Of a stretch of 54,457 nt of DNA, positions 32,702 through 42,126 are shown piece by piece. Position 1 is the stretch's first letter, and the number at the start of each line of letters is the position of its first letter. The DNA comes from Actinobacillus ureae ATCC 25976 (GTDB lineage Bacteria; Pseudomonadota; Gammaproteobacteria; Enterobacterales; Pasteurellaceae): NCBI RefSeq assembly GCF_000188255.1, contig NZ_GL831081.1, forward strand, positions 282,746 through 337,202, written 5' to 3'. The notes under the pieces were generated by a model. The model saw only the letters and a program-made list of their open reading frames with translations. It made no database searches and was not told where the DNA came from. The translations under genes were made by a program, and so were the position numbers.

Positions 32702-32778
32702 GGAGCGGTAGTTCAGCTGGTTAGAATACCTGCCTGTCACGCAGGGGGTCGCGGGTTCGAGTCCCGTCCGTTCCGCCA
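32702..32778 (+). tRNA. tRNA-Asp (GTC), second copy
   Basis: A 77-base cloverleaf identical to the first copy except for two compensating acceptor-stem bases (GGAGCGG with CCGTTCC). It lies 41 bases after the first and is followed by a terminator. Confidence 0.97.
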
Positions 32779-32788
32779 CTTTTTCAAG

Positions 32789-32819
32789 AAAAAGCCTCTG
32801 AGAAATCAGAGGCTTTTTT
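32789..32819 (+). terminator. Terminator of the tRNA-Asp operon
   Basis: AAGCCTCTGA-GAAA-TCAGAGGCTT with flanking A and T runs. Confidence 0.92.
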
Positions 32820-32844
32820 GCTATTTGGTTTTCGAGGCTTTCCT

Positions 32845-33632
32845 ATGTCTAAACCCTTTAATGGCCGCTATCAACTTGCCGTTGTGATAGTAACGGTTGG
32901 GCGCGAATCTTTACTACGTGCCGTTCGTTCCGTTTTTTCTCAGCAATTTAGCGGAAATATTCAAATTCTGATTGGTGTGGATCTCGATTTATCCGGTCAG
33001 CTTCCGCGTTATCGACAAATACTTGATCAAGAACGTCCGGCTAATGTGGATATCGTTTGGTTAGATCTCGGCTATTCAACCTCTAAACGTCACGGCGGTG
33101 TACATGATTGCTATTACGGCGGTTCATTGCGTTCGGCATTGACCTTACTCGCTGAGAGTGAATTGGTTACTTATCTCGATGATGACGATTGGTTTTACCA
33201 CAACATATCGACAAAATGTATTCTGTGTTCTGCAAATATCCGGATGTGAATTGGGGACACGCTTTGTGTTACTACGCTGACGGTAATACTGGTGAAATAC
33301 TGTGTTTAGACGAATTGGAAAGCGTTGGTGTTGATCAGGGTATTTTTAAGGATAGTTTCGGCGGCTTTGTTCGCCTATCGGGCTTAACACTGAATAAAAT
33401 TAAAACACTGTCTTATCTCCATTGTTGGTCGCAATCTTTAGCGCAAGGAGATGGAGAAGATCGAGTGTTGTTTGAACAGCTAAAAACACTGAGGCACTTT
33501 TCTTTGGCGGAAGGCACGGCTTGTTGTGCGTTGGATCCGAAAGATTCGGAGCATGAAATTCGCCTTGCTTTTATCAAGCAAAAAACAGGACGAGATGTGG
33601 TGATGCAAGCCAAGCAAGGTTCAACCCGTTAA
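32845..33632 (+). pseudogene. Family 2-like glycosyltransferase, frameshifted
   Basis: The N-terminal frame (from ATG 32845) has the GT-A pattern LAVVIVTVGRESLLRAVRSV, then the metal-binding region VTYLDDDDWF. At 33193-33196 a T run is one base short; adding one T reads DWFLPQHIDKMYSVFCKYPD and continues open to 33632. The corrected length is about 262 residues. Membership of GT family 2 is clear from the DDDDW motif; the acceptor is unknown. It is the only damaged gene in the core between galE and ycaR. It is convergent with the sufE-like gene, two bases apart. Confidence 0.8.
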
Positions 33633-33634
33633 AG

Positions 33635-34015
33635 TTAAGCCGTAAGAATCAGTTTGTTAATTTGCTGTAATCCGTTTAAACGTGTATTCGTCAGATTCTG
33701 TGAGATTTTTAATTGATCAAACAGCTGAGGCAAATCAACATGAGCTAATTGCGCTGAATCGGCTTCGTTTAATAGAGTTACGACAATAAATAAAATCCCC
33801 TGCATTAAACGGGCATCGCTGTAGGCTTGAACTTTACGTGGTGTTGCTTGAAATTCAAACCATAAGCGGCTTTCACAGCCGTGAATTTCAGGTAATTTTG
33901 CTAATTCTTCCTCGCTAGGCTTCGGTAATTGGCGACTAAGTTGAATTAACAAGCGGTATCTTTCTTCCCAAGATTTGCAAAGTTCAAATTTTTGATAAAT
34001 ATCGGCTAAAGTCAT
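33635..34015 (-). CDS. SufE/CsdE-family sulfur acceptor
   Basis: SufE-type proteins accept persulfide sulfur from a cysteine desulfurase for Fe-S cluster assembly. The 126-residue protein contains LPEIHGCESRLWFEF, with the conserved sulfur-accepting cysteine, and the C-terminal LFDQLKISQNLTNTRLNGLQ typical of the family. No desulfurase or suf gene is adjacent, so CsdE and SufE cannot be told apart by context. Confidence 0.85.
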   Translation of the reverse strand: MTLADIYQKFELCKSWEERYRLLIQLSRQLPKPSEEELAKLPEIHGCESRLWFEFQATPRKVQAYSDARLMQGILFIVVTLLNEADSAQLAHVDLPQLFDQLKISQNLTNTRLNGLQQINKLILTA

Positions 34016-34141
34016 ATTTTTTTATGGATTAAGGCTAAGTTTTGCAAAAGATTGTAACAATCTGACCGCTTGTTGTTAATGATTTTCTTAAAGTTTGATA
34101 GAATTGCCGTATTTCTCAGATTTCGGATAAGGAACCCAAAA

Positions 34142-34732
34142 ATGGCAGTAATCCCAATGGTGGTTGAACAAACCTCAAAAGGCGAAAGATCATACGATAT
34201 TTATTCACGTTTACTTAAAGAACGTATCATTTTTTTAAACGGTGAAGTTGAAGACCATATGGCAAACTTGATCGTGGCACAGCTTCTTTTCTTAGAATCG
34301 GAAGATCCTGAAAAAGATATTTATTTATATATCAATTCACCGGGTGGTGTGGTAACGGCTGGCTTGGCAATTTACGACACAATGAATTTTATTAAACCGG
34401 ATGTTGCAACACTTTGTACCGGACAGGCTTGCTCAATGGGGGCTTTCTTATTATCCGGTGGAGCAAAAGGTAAACGTTTTGCTTTACCTCACGCACGAGT
34501 GATGATTCATCAACCTTTAGGCGGTGCAAGAGGACAGGCGACCGATATTCAAATTCAAGCGCAAGAAATTTTAAAATTAAAAGAAATGTTGACGAAAAGA
34601 ATGGCGGGACATAGTGGTCAACCGTTTGAAAAAGTGGCGGCGGATACCGAACGTGATAATTTTATGTCAGCATTTGAAGCGGCTGAATACGGTTTAATTG
34701 ATAAAGTTTTAACGCACAGAGATACAAAATAA
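34142..34732 (+). CDS. clpP: ATP-dependent Clp protease proteolytic subunit
   Basis: ClpP is the barrel-shaped serine protease that works with ClpX and ClpA. The 196-residue protein has the propeptide-like start [10 protein letters not shown], catalytic Ser in [11 protein letters not shown], His in [11 protein letters not shown], and Asp in [12 protein letters not shown]. The ATG at 34142 has GGATAAGGAACC upstream; the open frame begins earlier at 34070 without support. Its stop codon overlaps the start of clpX. A reverse uptake signal lies upstream at 34064. Confidence 0.97.
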   Translation: MAVIPMVVEQTSKGERSYDIYSRLLKERIIFLNGEVEDHMANLIVAQLLFLESEDPEKDIYLYINSPGGVVTAGLAIYDTMNFIKPDVATLCTGQACSMGAFLLSGGAKGKRFALPHARVMIHQPLGGARGQATDIQIQAQEILKLKEMLTKRMAGHSGQPFEKVAADTERDNFMSAFEAAEYGLIDKVLTHRDTK

Positions 34733-35991
34733 TGGCAAATTTTGAGAAAGAACCACATTGTAGTTTTTGTGGCAAAAGACGTACCGAAGTTGATCAATTA
34801 GTTGAAGGTACGGAAGGTTATATCTGTAATCACTGTATTGAAGAGTCTTACGCATTGTTAAACGGCGAAGAAGAGCCGTTAATCGATGAAAAACAAGATG
34901 AAGAGAAATTCTTTGAAAATGTACCGACTCCACACGAAATTCATGCGCATTTAGATGAGTATGTTATCGGTCAAGAACATGCGAAAAAAGTGTTGTCCGT
35001 AGCGGTTTATAACCACTATAAACGTTTACGCAATGCGCTTTCAGGTCATAAGGAAACTAATGGCGTAGAGTTAGGTAAAAGTAATATTTTATTAATCGGC
35101 CCGACCGGTAGCGGTAAAACTTTATTGGCGGAAACCTTAGCTCGTCGTCTGAATGTTCCGTTTGCCGTAGCGGATGCAACCACGTTGACGCAAGCCGGCT
35201 ATGTCGGTGAAGATGTAGAAAACGTGATTCAAAAATTACTGATGAAATGTGATTTTGACGCAGAACAAGCGGAGCGTGGTATCGTCTTTATTGATGAGAT
35301 CGACAAAATTACCCGTAAATCGGAAAGCCCGTCTATTACTCGTGATGTATCCGGCGAGGGCGTGCAACAGGCGTTACTAAAATTAATTGAAGGCACGGTG
35401 GCGAATATCAATCCGCAGGGCAGCCGTAAGCACCCGAAAGGTGAAACGATCCCGGTTGATACCTCTAAAATCTTATTTATTTGTGGCGGTGCATTTGCCG
35501 GCTTAGATAAGCTTGTTGAAGCACGTACCAACAAACAAGGCGGTATCGGCTTTGGTGCAGAGCTGAAAAAAGACAAAGAACGTGAAGATCTCACCGAGTT
35601 ATTCAAACAAGTTGAACCGGAAGATTTAGTCAGATTCGGTTTAATTCCGGAACTTATCGGTCGATTACCGGTTGTGACACCGTTGCCGGAACTGGATGAA
35701 GAGGCGTTAATTCAAATTTTAACCGAGCCGAAAAATGCGATTATCAAGCAATATCAAGCATTATTCCAAATGGAAGGTGTTGAGTTGAAATTTACTAAAG
35801 ATGCGTTAATTGCGATCGCAGAGAAATCCATTTCACGCAAAACCGGCGCACGTGGTTTACGTTCGATTGTTGAGAATCTACTATTGGATACGATGTATAA
35901 CCTACCGACACTTAAAGCAGAGAAAAATGTGAAAAAAGTGACGATTGGTAAAGATTGTGTTGAAAACGGCGATAAGCCGAAAGTAGAGTAA
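34732..35991 (+). CDS. clpX: ATP-dependent Clp protease ATP-binding subunit ClpX
   Basis: ClpX unfolds substrates and feeds them to ClpP. The 419-residue protein starts with the zinc-binding domain ([11 protein letters not shown] and CNHCIEE, four Cys), followed by the AAA+ module: Walker [12 protein letters not shown], Walker [12 protein letters not shown], the pore loop [10 protein letters not shown], the IGF-like loop GIGFGA, and sensor 2 region [11 protein letters not shown]. Coupled to clpP by a one-base overlap. Confidence 0.98.
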   Translation: MANFEKEPHCSFCGKRRTEVDQLVEGTEGYICNHCIEESYALLNGEEEPLIDEKQDEEKFFENVPTPHEIHAHLDEYVIGQEHAKKVLSVAVYNHYKRLRNALSGHKETNGVELGKSNILLIGPTGSGKTLLAETLARRLNVPFAVADATTLTQAGYVGEDVENVIQKLLMKCDFDAEQAERGIVFIDEIDKITRKSESPSITRDVSGEGVQQALLKLIEGTVANINPQGSRKHPKGETIPVDTSKILFICGGAFAGLDKLVEARTNKQGGIGFGAELKKDKEREDLTELFKQVEPEDLVRFGLIPELIGRLPVVTPLPELDEEALIQILTEPKNAIIKQYQALFQMEGVELKFTKDALIAIAEKSISRKTGARGLRSIVENLLLDTMYNLPTLKAEKNVKKVTIGKDCVENGDKPKVE

Positions 35992-36002
35992 GCATAGCTA
36001 AG

Positions 36003-36034
36003 ATGGACAATGTTTTTCATTGTCCATTTGTTTT
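36003..36034 (+). terminator. Terminator after clpPX
   Basis: ATGGACAATG-TTTTT-CATTGTCCAT followed by TTGTTTT. Confidence 0.85.
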
Positions 36035-36084
36035 ATCTGTAGGCATAGCCGTTACGCAAACGATAGTATCTTTAAAGAAATTAT

Positions 36085-37065
36085 ATGAATATTTGGCAAT
36101 CTACCTCAATTATTACTTGGCTGCTTGCGCCGTTTTCATTACTGTTTTGGCTGATTAGTCAAATCCGCCTATTTTTGTTTCGCAAAAAAATCTTAAAATC
36201 TTACCGCTCTCCGCTGCCGGTGTTAGTGGTCGGTAATATTTCGGTGGGCGGTAATGGCAAAACGCCGGTGGTTGTTTGGTTAGTGGAGCAGCTACAACAA
36301 CGTGGCGTTAAAGTCGGTGTGATTTCGCGTGGCTATGGTGGTAAAAGCAAGGATTTTCCTCAATTAGTCGCCAAACAGAGTTCGGCGGAAATGGTAGGTG
36401 ATGAACCGGTATTGATCGTGCAACGAACCAGCGTACCACTAGCAATCTCACCGAATCGTCAGCAAAGTATCGAATTGCTATTGAGTCAATTTGAGCTGGA
36501 TTTAATTGTCACTGATGACGGTTTGCAACATTACGCCTTACAGCGAGATATCGAATGGGTTGTGGTTGATGGCGTGCGCCGTTTTGGTAACGGTTTTGTT
36601 CTGCCTGCCGGTGGCTTGCGTGAGCTGCCAAGTCGTTTGCAAACGGTACAGGCGATTATTTGTAATGGCGGAGTGGCTCAGCCGAATGAACATTTAATTA
36701 CGCTAGAGCCTGAATTTGCCGTTAATCTCAAAACGGGCGAGCAAAAGCCGATAACTGATTTTATCGGGCAAGAATGTGTGGCGATTGCCGGAATCGGGCA
36801 TCCTCCCCGATTTTTTTATATGCTCGAAAATTTAGATATTAAATTACTTAAAACACAAGGTTTTGCCGATCACCAAGCATTTGAACCAACTCAGCTTAAA
36901 GCGCTTGCACCCGAACAAATTCCGTTACTGATGACAGAAAAAGATGCGGTAAAATGCCGAACTTTTGCCCAGTCAAATTGGTGGTATATACCTGTTTCTG
37001 CAAAATTCTCGCCGGAATCGACCGCTTGTTTACTTGAACCGATTTTAAAACGATTAGGAAAATAA
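36085..37065 (+). CDS. lpxK: Tetraacyldisaccharide 4'-kinase
   Basis: LpxK phosphorylates the lipid A precursor at the 4' position at the inner membrane. The 326-residue protein has the N-terminal membrane helix ([18 protein letters not shown]), the P-loop [20 protein letters not shown] typical of Lpx[11 protein letters not shown] and the acidic [14 protein letters not shown] motif near the catalytic site. It starts 94 bases after clpX behind a terminator. Confidence 0.96.
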   Translation: MNIWQSTSIITWLLAPFSLLFWLISQIRLFLFRKKILKSYRSPLPVLVVGNISVGGNGKTPVVVWLVEQLQQRGVKVGVISRGYGGKSKDFPQLVAKQSSAEMVGDEPVLIVQRTSVPLAISPNRQQSIELLLSQFELDLIVTDDGLQHYALQRDIEWVVVDGVRRFGNGFVLPAGGLRELPSRLQTVQAIICNGGVAQPNEHLITLEPEFAVNLKTGEQKPITDFIGQECVAIAGIGHPPRFFYMLENLDIKLLKTQGFADHQAFEPTQLKALAPEQIPLLMTEKDAVKCRTFAQSNWWYIPVSAKFSPESTACLLEPILKRLGK

Positions 37066-37066
37066 T

Positions 37067-37234
37067 ATGAACGAAAAACTTATCAATAATCTTGCTTGTC
37101 CGGTAACGAATACCAAACTGGAATGGGATAAAACCAGTAATCGCTTGATTAGCCGTGAGGCAAAATTAGCCTACCCAATTCAAAACGGCATACCGGTGTT
37201 ATTACCGGAAGCGGGTGAAAAGCTCGAAGGCTAA
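37067..37234 (+). CDS. ycaR: Trm112-like small protein YcaR
   Basis: A 55-residue zinc-ribbon-like protein of the UPF0434/Trm112 family, next to lpxK as in E. coli. It begins MNEKLINNLACPVTNTKL and ends YPIQNGIPVLLPEAGEKLEG; the family IP-LLP segment is clear. Only one Cys is present, so metal binding is doubtful. It starts one base after the lpxK stop. In many relatives kdsB follows, which is not seen here. Confidence 0.9.
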   Translation: MNEKLINNLACPVTNTKLEWDKTSNRLISREAKLAYPIQNGIPVLLPEAGEKLEG

Positions 37235-37251
37235 ATGTTTTAAAAATTTAA

Positions 37252-37301
37252 GGGGCTGTAGTAGATTAGCAAGAATGCTATACTACTACAGCCCCATTTT
37301 T
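37252..37301 (+). terminator. Long near-perfect hairpin with T run after ycaR
   Basis: GGGGCTGTAGTAG (37252-37264) and CTACTACAGCCCC (37283-37295) form 13 pairs, with an inner TAGCA-AGAA-TGCTA stem, then ATTTTTT. It acts as a strong terminator; the flush, G-rich 13-base ends could also make it a miniature insertion remnant. Confidence 0.75.
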
Positions 37302-38069
37302 TATTCTTTTCCTATGCAAAAAGAGTTAGTGCCCCACAATAGGCAATTATTAGGAGTATATGAACACAATCCGCTAGAGGCAGAATCTACTTTTACTGTT
37401 TTGGTCAATGTTTGACTGTTTCGGTAAAAGCATTAGGGGGCCTCAAATTTAGAGTGCGCCCAAAAGTGGGCATACCTCTCTAGGGTTGTTGCTGTGGTGT
37501 ACTTATGCCTACGACTGCGGTTGTTATGACCATAATTAAAAAGCACCATCAAGAAGTGACAATAGCAAGATAAAATTAATTTTTACTCTAAAACCACTGT
37601 ATAAGATTTTCACACCTTCCACCCTCTCTATTATATAAGGAAAAATTCGTAGTCCAATAGTCCAATTAGTCCAAAAGCTAACTTTTCTTTTTATATTCAA
37701 TGGGTTACGTAAATTTTTTTTTTGGACTATTTTTTTCCGTTTTGGACTATTTTAGATGGTTTTTGGACCAAATACTTTTGAGTGTTTTCATTTTTTTAGC
37801 TTAAGCATTTAGTCCAAAAAGGGGAATTTTAGTCCAAAAATGGCGATTTTAGTCCAATAATTTTATATCTAACCTATTGATATATAATGATTTCATGCCT
37901 TAAAAAGGGTGTTTTGGACTATTGGACTATTAAAAATATGCTTCCTAATAGAAAGAGAGAATAAATTTATACAGGCTGTATAAAAAGTACATTTTATAAG
38001 CGCAAAGCATAACAAAAGATAACAAAAAACCGCCAATAGTGGCGGTCTGAATGTAGTTTTATAGCATGG
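37302..38069. other. Non-coding left end of the mobile island
   Basis: No convincing gene is seen; a 33-codon frame from 37313 is not recognisable. A GC-richer, hairpin-forming stretch (37455-37535) lies next to ycaR, then an AT-rich block dominated by repeated octamers. The stretch probably holds the element's replication region and, somewhere, the junction with the chromosome. Confidence 0.5.
37650..37929. repeat. Iteron cluster, TAGTCCAA/TTGGACTA, candidate replication origin
   Basis: Ten exact octamers. TAGTCCAA occurs at 37650, 37658, 37667 (with T for the extra base), 37810, 37830 and 37850; TTGGACTA at 37722, 37742, 37914 and 37922; a variant TTGGACCA at 37763. Three copies are exactly 20 bases apart, others abut at eight or nine bases, and copies occur on both strands within A/T tracts. 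The cluster lies directly downstream of the helicase/primase gene, as the crr/ori iterons do in phage P4. Function is inferred. Confidence 0.8.
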
Positions 38070-40241
38070 CTATATTTCGCTGTCTTCGTTGAGAATCTCG
38101 ACAAGATACGCCCGGGTTCTCTTTGGGTTGATCTTGTGCGGCATTCGCTGAAGGTATGCGTAGCCGTTGCCTTCTCCCTTGTGAAGAATTCCTGCTTTTA
38201 AAAGCACGGGTAAAGCGACCTCCTTCGCTTGCCCTTGTAAGGCTTCATCTTCAAATACGCTTTTGAAGACAAAATAACGGTCATCTTCTACCAGTCGATA
38301 ACCGGCTTTATTGCTGATAGGCTTCTGTGTGCCGTCCGGTGGAAACTCTTCAAAACGAGCATCAGCATTTACCAATAGCCAACCATTCACCTGCTCAATG
38401 ATTTGAGTGTGTTTCTTCGAGTGCCAGCCATAAGCATTTACCCATTCATTGAAGTTAGCCGTGATAGCGTTTGATATATCCTGCTCCGTCCATTGTAAGA
38501 TATCCTTAGCCAATAATAGGGCGGTTTCAATGAGGGCGAATCTATCCGCCATCACTCGCTTAATTTGCGGCTCTGAATTATCCGGTAAGCTCTTTAATCG
38601 AGATTGTTTTACTTTGTCGTATAACGCTCTCAATGTGCTTTTTTCCGCTTGGACTAGATAAGTGAGCCAATCTACACCCACCGCACCAAAATAGCGCATG
38701 ACGTTTGCATTAAGCGTATCAGCGTGCGTTTTACCGTCCGCCAAACCGTGAAACTCTGTCGCTCGTTTCATTGGGATATTGAGCAAGCGGACTAATTGAC
38801 CGGCATTGACCTTTATTCCTTGTTGCTTGAGATAGCTTTCTAAACCTTCCTCACCGGTGGAGAGATTCGCTACTAGCCATTTAATCGACTTGCGATTCCC
38901 ACCTTCTTTCGCACCTTGTAACTTACCTTGTCCGTTAAACAAGCTGTAAGCGGTCTGTGCGACGGCTTTCGGACTGGCTTCGCTGATTTCATCTAACGGC
39001 ATAAATAGCCCGTTACGGCTAAAGGCTTCGTTCTGTAAGGCTAACGGTGTAGCGTTCCACGCTGTACGGGTTTCTCTTGGGTGGCCATAAATTGAGGCAG
39101 CAATATTTAAAGCGGTTGTTTTGCCGAATGTTGAATCTTCGTAGAGGTGTACGCCGTAGCCATCCGCTTCTAAGTGTTTCAGCAATGGCGCACTTAATGC
39201 CACGCCAACCGATAACATCATAGACGGATTACCTACGCAATAACGCCCGATATTCTCCACCCAGTCCGCTGTTGTTCCGCTTACTCTATACCCTTCGATA
39301 TTCTGCGTTAAATTGCGGAAAATAGTCGGGGTTTGCGGTTGCCCTAAGGTTTCCCCGTTTGGCAAGGTAAAAGCGGTTAAATCGTCATTCCAACCGGTTT
39401 TATCGGTAATGTAATACTGCTTGGCGATTCGGCTTTTAAATTGTGAATAATCGGCTAATTCCGCCCGTAGTGCTTGCTTAGTAGTTACTGTCACATCATT
39501 ACGTTTCAAATACTGTCAGCCGTCACGCTCGCCAATATCTTTTAGCGGCATAACAAGCGGTCGTTCTTGCTTCTCTTTTTGCAAAATAATGAAATATTCA
39601 CTTTCTCCTTTGCTTAGCCCGATGACCTCGACAAAATCGGATAACCATTTTTCGCTTTCGACTTTCTCACCGTCCACAATACGAGTAGTAACATAGTACA
39701 AGCCTTTTAATCCGCCACGCTTACGCATTTCTACACGTGGAGCGGTATCATCTTAGGGGTTAAGTGTGCGTTGCTCTAAAAGCTCTGCGGTAGCGTGCTG
39801 TCCGTTCTTAATGCGCTGATATTCGCTGGTTAGGTTTTCCATATTAAAGCCTTCATCCAGCCATTCTACGGCGGTAAGATTCGGGCAATGTTCTGCGAGA
39901 TTCATCAATACTCGGGTGCGAAAATCGTCTTTATCTTTCGCCAAAGTGGGGCGTTCCCCCACTTGGAATATTTTAATGAATCGTTGTGCTGCCGGCGCAA
40001 GTAACAAGCGGTCTAATTGGCCCAAATCTTTACTATCCAACAGGCACGGAATCATATCATTGCCTAGCCTGAAGCTATCACGAATTAATGCCCATCTTTC
40101 TCCCTTGCCGGCTTCTGAGCGGCTCATCGCATTATTCCATCGGTAATAGGCTTTATGTGCGTCTTGACCGGCGAGAATAATCCAATCGTTGAAGACGCTC
40201 GTTTTTGCTAACTGGTCATCATAAAAGCGGATTTTGTTCAT
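38070..40241 (-). pseudogene. DUF927-domain helicase/primase-like replication protein with two in-frame stops
   Basis: A single reading frame of about 724 codons runs from ATG 40241 (GAGGTGGAG before it) to 38070, broken by TAA at 39753-39755 and TGA at 39516-39518 with no frame change. The first 162 residues (FNDWIILAGQDAHKAYYRW...) are a leading domain I cannot name. After the TAA comes the DUF927 start (DDTAPRVEMRKRGGLKGLYY), and after the TGA the ATPase part, with Walker A EDSTFGKTTALN and Walker B FMPLDEISEA. DUF927 proteins are replication proteins of prophages and P4-like satellites. The TGA follows GERDG and precedes QYLKRNDV, which fits TGG to TGA. Two full uptake signals lie inside (39553, 40004). 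Alternatively the first part was always a separate gene, but no start codon for the DUF927 part is available in frame close to the TAA. Confidence 0.75.
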
Positions 40242-40432
40242 ACTCCACCTCTTCGATCACTTCCTGTAAGTACGTGTGCGCTTCGTCTAAGTATTGGAAG
40301 GCTTCCGCCAGTATTTCATCTCGGCTCATCAGCGTGCCGTTTTCACGTCGTACCGCATAAAGCTATTTCAAAGAACATCTTCGCCATATCTAACGGCTGT
40401 TTAATTGTTCGGAGGGTTTCTAAATTATTCAT
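40219..40432 (-). pseudogene. Small island gene of unknown function, frameshifted
   Basis: From ATG 40432 the frame reads MNNLETLRTIKQPLDMAKMF, then breaks near 40357-40362; shifting by one base continues YAVRRENGTLMSRDEILAEA and runs to a stop at 40219, overlapping the start of the replication gene. About 70 residues. The join FFEIA-YAVRREN looks natural. Not a family I recognise; common as a small gene before primases in related islands is only an impression. Confidence 0.55.
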
Positions 40433-40766
40433 CTTTTGCTACCTCCACCGCTTTTCGTTCACATTCCGCCAATTTGTAAGCGTTCAATGCTTCGGTCTGT
40501 GCTTCGTGAACTTTGATTAATTCATAAATCTGTTGATCACGTTGGCGGTTTGCCTGTTTAATCTGTCCGATAAGGTAATCATTAAGCGCAAGTAAGCCGT
40601 CGGCAATATCGCTGCTATAAGTAAATTCGCTTTCACCATCTACGCTTAGGCACTCGGAATGATCAATGCTAATCGCACTTGATAAACTGCTCGCATAGAC
40701 AAGTAGCATATCGATTTTATCGGTTTGCTCATGAATATCTGTTATCAATTTATTTGTGTTACGCAT
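40425..40766 (-). CDS. Island protein of unknown function
   Basis: 113 residues from ATG 40766, chosen because AGGAGGTGG precedes it; the frame is open ten codons further upstream. Mostly helical and acidic (ITDIHEQTDKIDMLLVYASS, then ALNDYLIGQIKQANRQRDQQ), suggesting a coiled-coil small regulator. Its end overlaps the next small gene by eight bases. No family recognised. Confidence 0.6.
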   Translation of the reverse strand: MRNTNKLITDIHEQTDKIDMLLVYASSLSSAISIDHSECLSVDGESEFTYSSDIADGLLALNDYLIGQIKQANRQRDQQIYELIKVHEAQTEALNAYKLAECERKAVEVAKDE

Positions 40767-40776
40767 AAACCACCTC

Positions 40777-40993
40777 CTAAAGATTAATTTCTTCAAAATC
40801 AGCGAGAGTGTCGCACATTAACTTCGCTACGCCTTCAAGTGCTACAGCATAATCTATAGGCTCATGGTGTTCTGATTGGCTCATTGTCTTAATGATAGCG
40901 AAGGCACTCCATAACTGCTTACGTGCCTTTTTAATCGCTTGAATATCTTCAGCGGTTAGGGTTAGCTTGTGGTTTAACTGCTTGGTTACGCAT
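40777..40993 (-). pseudogene. Small island gene, probably frameshifted at its start
   Basis: A good ribosome-binding site (AAAGGGGGAATCT) precedes ATG 40993, but this frame ends after 14 codons. One base away a long frame reads TKQLNHKLTLTAEDIQAIKK to a stop at 40777, ending MCDTLADFEEINL. The simplest reading is an indel just after the start codon. Without the shift the only starts are inside the upstream gene (TTG 41043). About 70 residues, helical, no family recognised. Confidence 0.45.
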
Positions 40994-41591
40994 AGATTCC
41001 CCCTTTCGTGTTGATACGGGCGAATAAGACAGCGTGCGAACAAATAAGCTTATTACGTGCTTCTTGCTCGTTGCGTGCGTGTACAGTGATTTTTAGGCGT
41101 TTTTCGCCTAGTGTGATGAATTTGAATAGCATTGCTAATAGTCCTTGTATGAATTTTGAGGGACTATCGCTAACACTTTCCACGGTGTAGGGCGATAGCG
41201 TGTAACGGGGTGGAAAAACTGCTATACAAGGAAAACAGTCAAGGGCGAAACCTTGCCCGCTACACGCTACCATAGAGGAACACGCTAAATTATAGCGTTC
41301 TTTAGGTGTGTGTAAGCCACAAACAAAAATAGCACGGTTCTTTGGCGTGCTAATAATGTTCGCCTTGTATAAATAATTCGAGTTTCCACGCTCGGCTTCC
41401 GATTTTGCGAAAGCGAGAATAGCATAAACCTTATTCGCTAAACTTGTAAAGTAATTCTTTTTACAAGCGGTCGAATTTTCTTCATTTTTTGCAAATTCCG
41501 CCGATAGTACGGAATGAACCATATCTAAATAACCTTGCTGATTATTGTAGATTGTGTCGCTATTTGTTGTGATGTACTGTAAAATATTCAT
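40986..41591 (-). CDS. Icd-like host cell-division inhibitor region (with internal Icd start)
   Basis: An open frame of 201 residues. The C-terminal part GEKRLKITVHARNEQEARNK, then SHAVLFARINTKGG, resembles the Icd-like (host cell division inhibitor) proteins of P1-type and P4-like elements, and the middle FPPRYTLSPYTVESVSDSPS resembles sequences found before such Icd domains. An internal ATG at 41132 has AAGGA nine bases upstream and would make a 48-residue Icd (MLFKFITLGEKRLKITVHAR...). Thus the upstream part may be a leader reading frame, as in the P1 ant operon. An uptake signal lies inside at 41463. The naming is from memory of the family. Confidence 0.55.
   Translation of the reverse strand: MNILQYITTNSDTIYNNQQGYLDMVHSVLSAEFAKNEENSTACKKNYFTSLANKVYAILAFAKSEAERGNSNYLYKANIISTPKNRAIFVCGLHTPKERYNLACSSMVACSGQGFALDCFPCIAVFPPRYTLSPYTVESVSDSPSKFIQGLLAMLFKFITLGEKRLKITVHARNEQEARNKLICSHAVLFARINTKGGIYA
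41157..41192 (-). promoter_or_regulatory. Candidate target site of the leader antisense RNA
   Basis: On the minus strand CCCTA-C-ACCGTGGAAAG and, further on, CCCTCA are complementary in the same order to the non-coding leader at 45377-45406. The site ends about ten bases before the AAGGA of the internal Icd start. Confidence 0.4.
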
Positions 41592-41632
41592 CGGTTAAAT
41601 ACCTTTTTTAGATTTTTGTTTTCGCCCTCTTA

Positions 41633-41654
41633 GTGTCGCCTTGAGGGCGTTTTT
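41633..41654 (+). terminator. Hairpin with T run, opposite to the island operon
   Basis: CGCCCTC and GAGGGCG pair around TTAGTGTCGCCTT with TTTTT after it on the plus strand. No plus-strand gene precedes it, so it may stop antisense transcripts or act as a processing site. Confidence 0.5.
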
Positions 41655-41744
41655 ATTTGCTAATAAAGTCAAGTTTTGCTAGTGGAACTTTTGAAAAAGT
41701 GTTCCGTTGTCGGACCGTATTCGCACCGTATCTTTACCATTCTG

Positions 41745-42122
41745 TTACCGTTTCCGTTTTGTTGCTCGTGATAACTGTTTCAATATTGTTTTAAAACCTC
41801 TGATTTCTTGTAGAAAGACTGTCTGTTGTCTTGGTGTTGGCTTGCTGCATTCACTCATTTCACTTACTAAATCCGTGCGATAAGTTCGCTTTCTAAATCT
41901 TGGCAACCGTTCCCCTCGTTCCGCCATTGCTTGCTTTTCTTGCTCGATTAGCCCCACGGTGCGATAGTCATTTAACAGTTCGCTTGCTCTTGCTCGTAGC
42001 GTTACCGCTTTCATTCGCTCGGCTCGTTCTGTACCTAATACGGTTTTTAAGGCGTGTGTTGCATTGCCCTTGTGGGCGTACTCAATAGCGAACCCTTGGC
42101 GGATTTGATAACCGTAGCCCAT
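41745..42122 (-). CDS. Island protein of unknown function
   Basis: 125 residues, very basic, starting MGYGYQIRQGFAIEYAHKGN. The start follows GGAG by about eleven bases, and the gene begins just after the antirepressor stop. The sequence (HALKTVLGTERAERMKAVTL, RPRQ...KRKR end) looks helical and nucleic-acid binding by charge only. No family recognised. Confidence 0.55.
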   Translation of the reverse strand: MGYGYQIRQGFAIEYAHKGNATHALKTVLGTERAERMKAVTLRARASELLNDYRTVGLIEQEKQAMAERGERLPRFRKRTYRTDLVSEMSECSKPTPRQQTVFLQEIRGFKTILKQLSRATKRKR

Positions 42123-42126
42123 TGCG

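Noticed and set aside
37313-37414. Small 33-codon gene after ycaR
   Set aside because: No ribosome-binding site and no recognisable sequence; it lies beyond a strong terminator.
37650-37929. CRISPR array
   Set aside because: The repeats are only eight bases, occur on both strands, and have no regular spacers or cas genes.
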